Source of the DNA: Vogesella aquatica
GTDB lineage: Bacteria > Pseudomonadota > Gammaproteobacteria > Burkholderiales > Chromobacteriaceae
Length of the DNA stretch: 48,306 nucleotides
Reading direction: 5' to 3'
Assembly: GCF_028548455.1 (NCBI RefSeq)
Contig: NZ_JAQQLF010000029.1
Span: 1-48,306, forward strand
In this document: piece by piece, positions 48,188 to 48,306 of the stretch
Numbering within the stretch: the first letter of the stretch is position 1
Layout of the letters: each line of letters opens with the position of its first letter
The notes under the pieces: generated by a model
The model's input: only the letters and a program-made list of their open reading frames with translations
Database searches by the model: none
What the model was told of the DNA's origin: nothing
Program-made: the position numbers and the translations under genes

Positions 48188-48306
48188 CTACTTGTCTAGT
48201 CCCGGACGATTACGCACCTGCTTTTTGAACAGTTCGGGATGTGATTTCTGCCACTGTTTCATCGCCAGCAATGGTGTCTGATGCGCCAGCATCCTTTGCG
48301 GCAGAT
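48188..48306 (-). CDS. integrase-core transposase, C-terminal end only
   Basis: The last 38 residues read from the window edge contain LPQRMLAHQTPLLAMK, then HPELFKKQV and PGLDK, followed by TAG. This resembles the C-terminus of IS481/IS3-type integrase-core transposases. The rest lies beyond the window. Confidence 0.55.
   Translation of the reverse strand, partial: LPQRMLAHQTPLLAMKQWQKSHPELFKKQVRNRPGLDK

Overview
The window reads as chromosomal DNA of a GC-rich (about 60-63% by eye) betaproteobacterium of the Neisseriales, most likely Chromobacteriaceae and perhaps Vogesella-like. The basis is inference from gene order (mnmG / rsmG-parA-parB-atpIBEFHAGDC-glmU / deoR-glmS), the protein sequences, and a 12-mer, TGCGGCCAACCT, that recurs across the window like a genus-specific DNA uptake sequence.

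Layout: (1) 1-4129 is a lower-GC accessory block downstream of glmS. It holds the end of an IS256-family element, a 5'-truncated N6-adenine methylase with a fused specificity-type domain, an AAA ATPase with a zinc ribbon, and a protein with an Rx4H HEPN-type motif. The three genes are translationally coupled and look like an undescribed or divergent defence operon. (2) 4130-19675 is a core block, all on the minus strand: cell-wall precursor genes glmS and glmU with a DeoR-type regulator, the complete F1Fo ATP synthase operon, parA/parB, rsmG and mnmG. (3) 19873-29885 holds an OlsB-like acyltransferase, trmO, a Tim44-domain protein, a LapG/LapD adhesin-control pair divergent from a TolC-OmpA fusion, a chemotaxis receptor and a TatD-type hydrolase. 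(4) About 30657-44449 is a 13.8-kb integrative element of P4/satellite type in the 3' end of a tRNA-Leu(CAA) gene. It has a P4-type integrase, a 7-kb minus-strand operon (excisionase-like HTH, AlpA, zinc protein, KilA-N, Icd-like gene with a C4-like RNA, DUF927/TOPRIM primase-helicase), a serine recombinase with its own res-like region, a duplicated-domain RHH protein and an AT-rich nucleotidyltransferase pair. (5) 44449-48188 returns to core: tRNA-Leu, rsmI, lpoA-like, yraN, diaA/gmhA-like, dolP-like. The window ends in the tail of a transposase.

The most unusual signals are non-coding. Upstream of the element's replication operon lie three tandem 109-bp cassettes, each a minus-strand sigma70-type promoter with 17-bp spacing, about 50 nt of RNA with a conserved linker, and a terminator. 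Two more terminators follow, the last so close to the first start codon that the operon appears to require read-through or antitermination. Both flanks of the element carry mirror-image 92-bp modules with two exact 18-bp matches and a third site, all at identical spacing. The TGCGGCCAACCT word occurs ten times exactly where about 0.01 would be expected by base composition, and once as an inverted pair forming a terminator-like hairpin, as Neisseria uptake sequences do.
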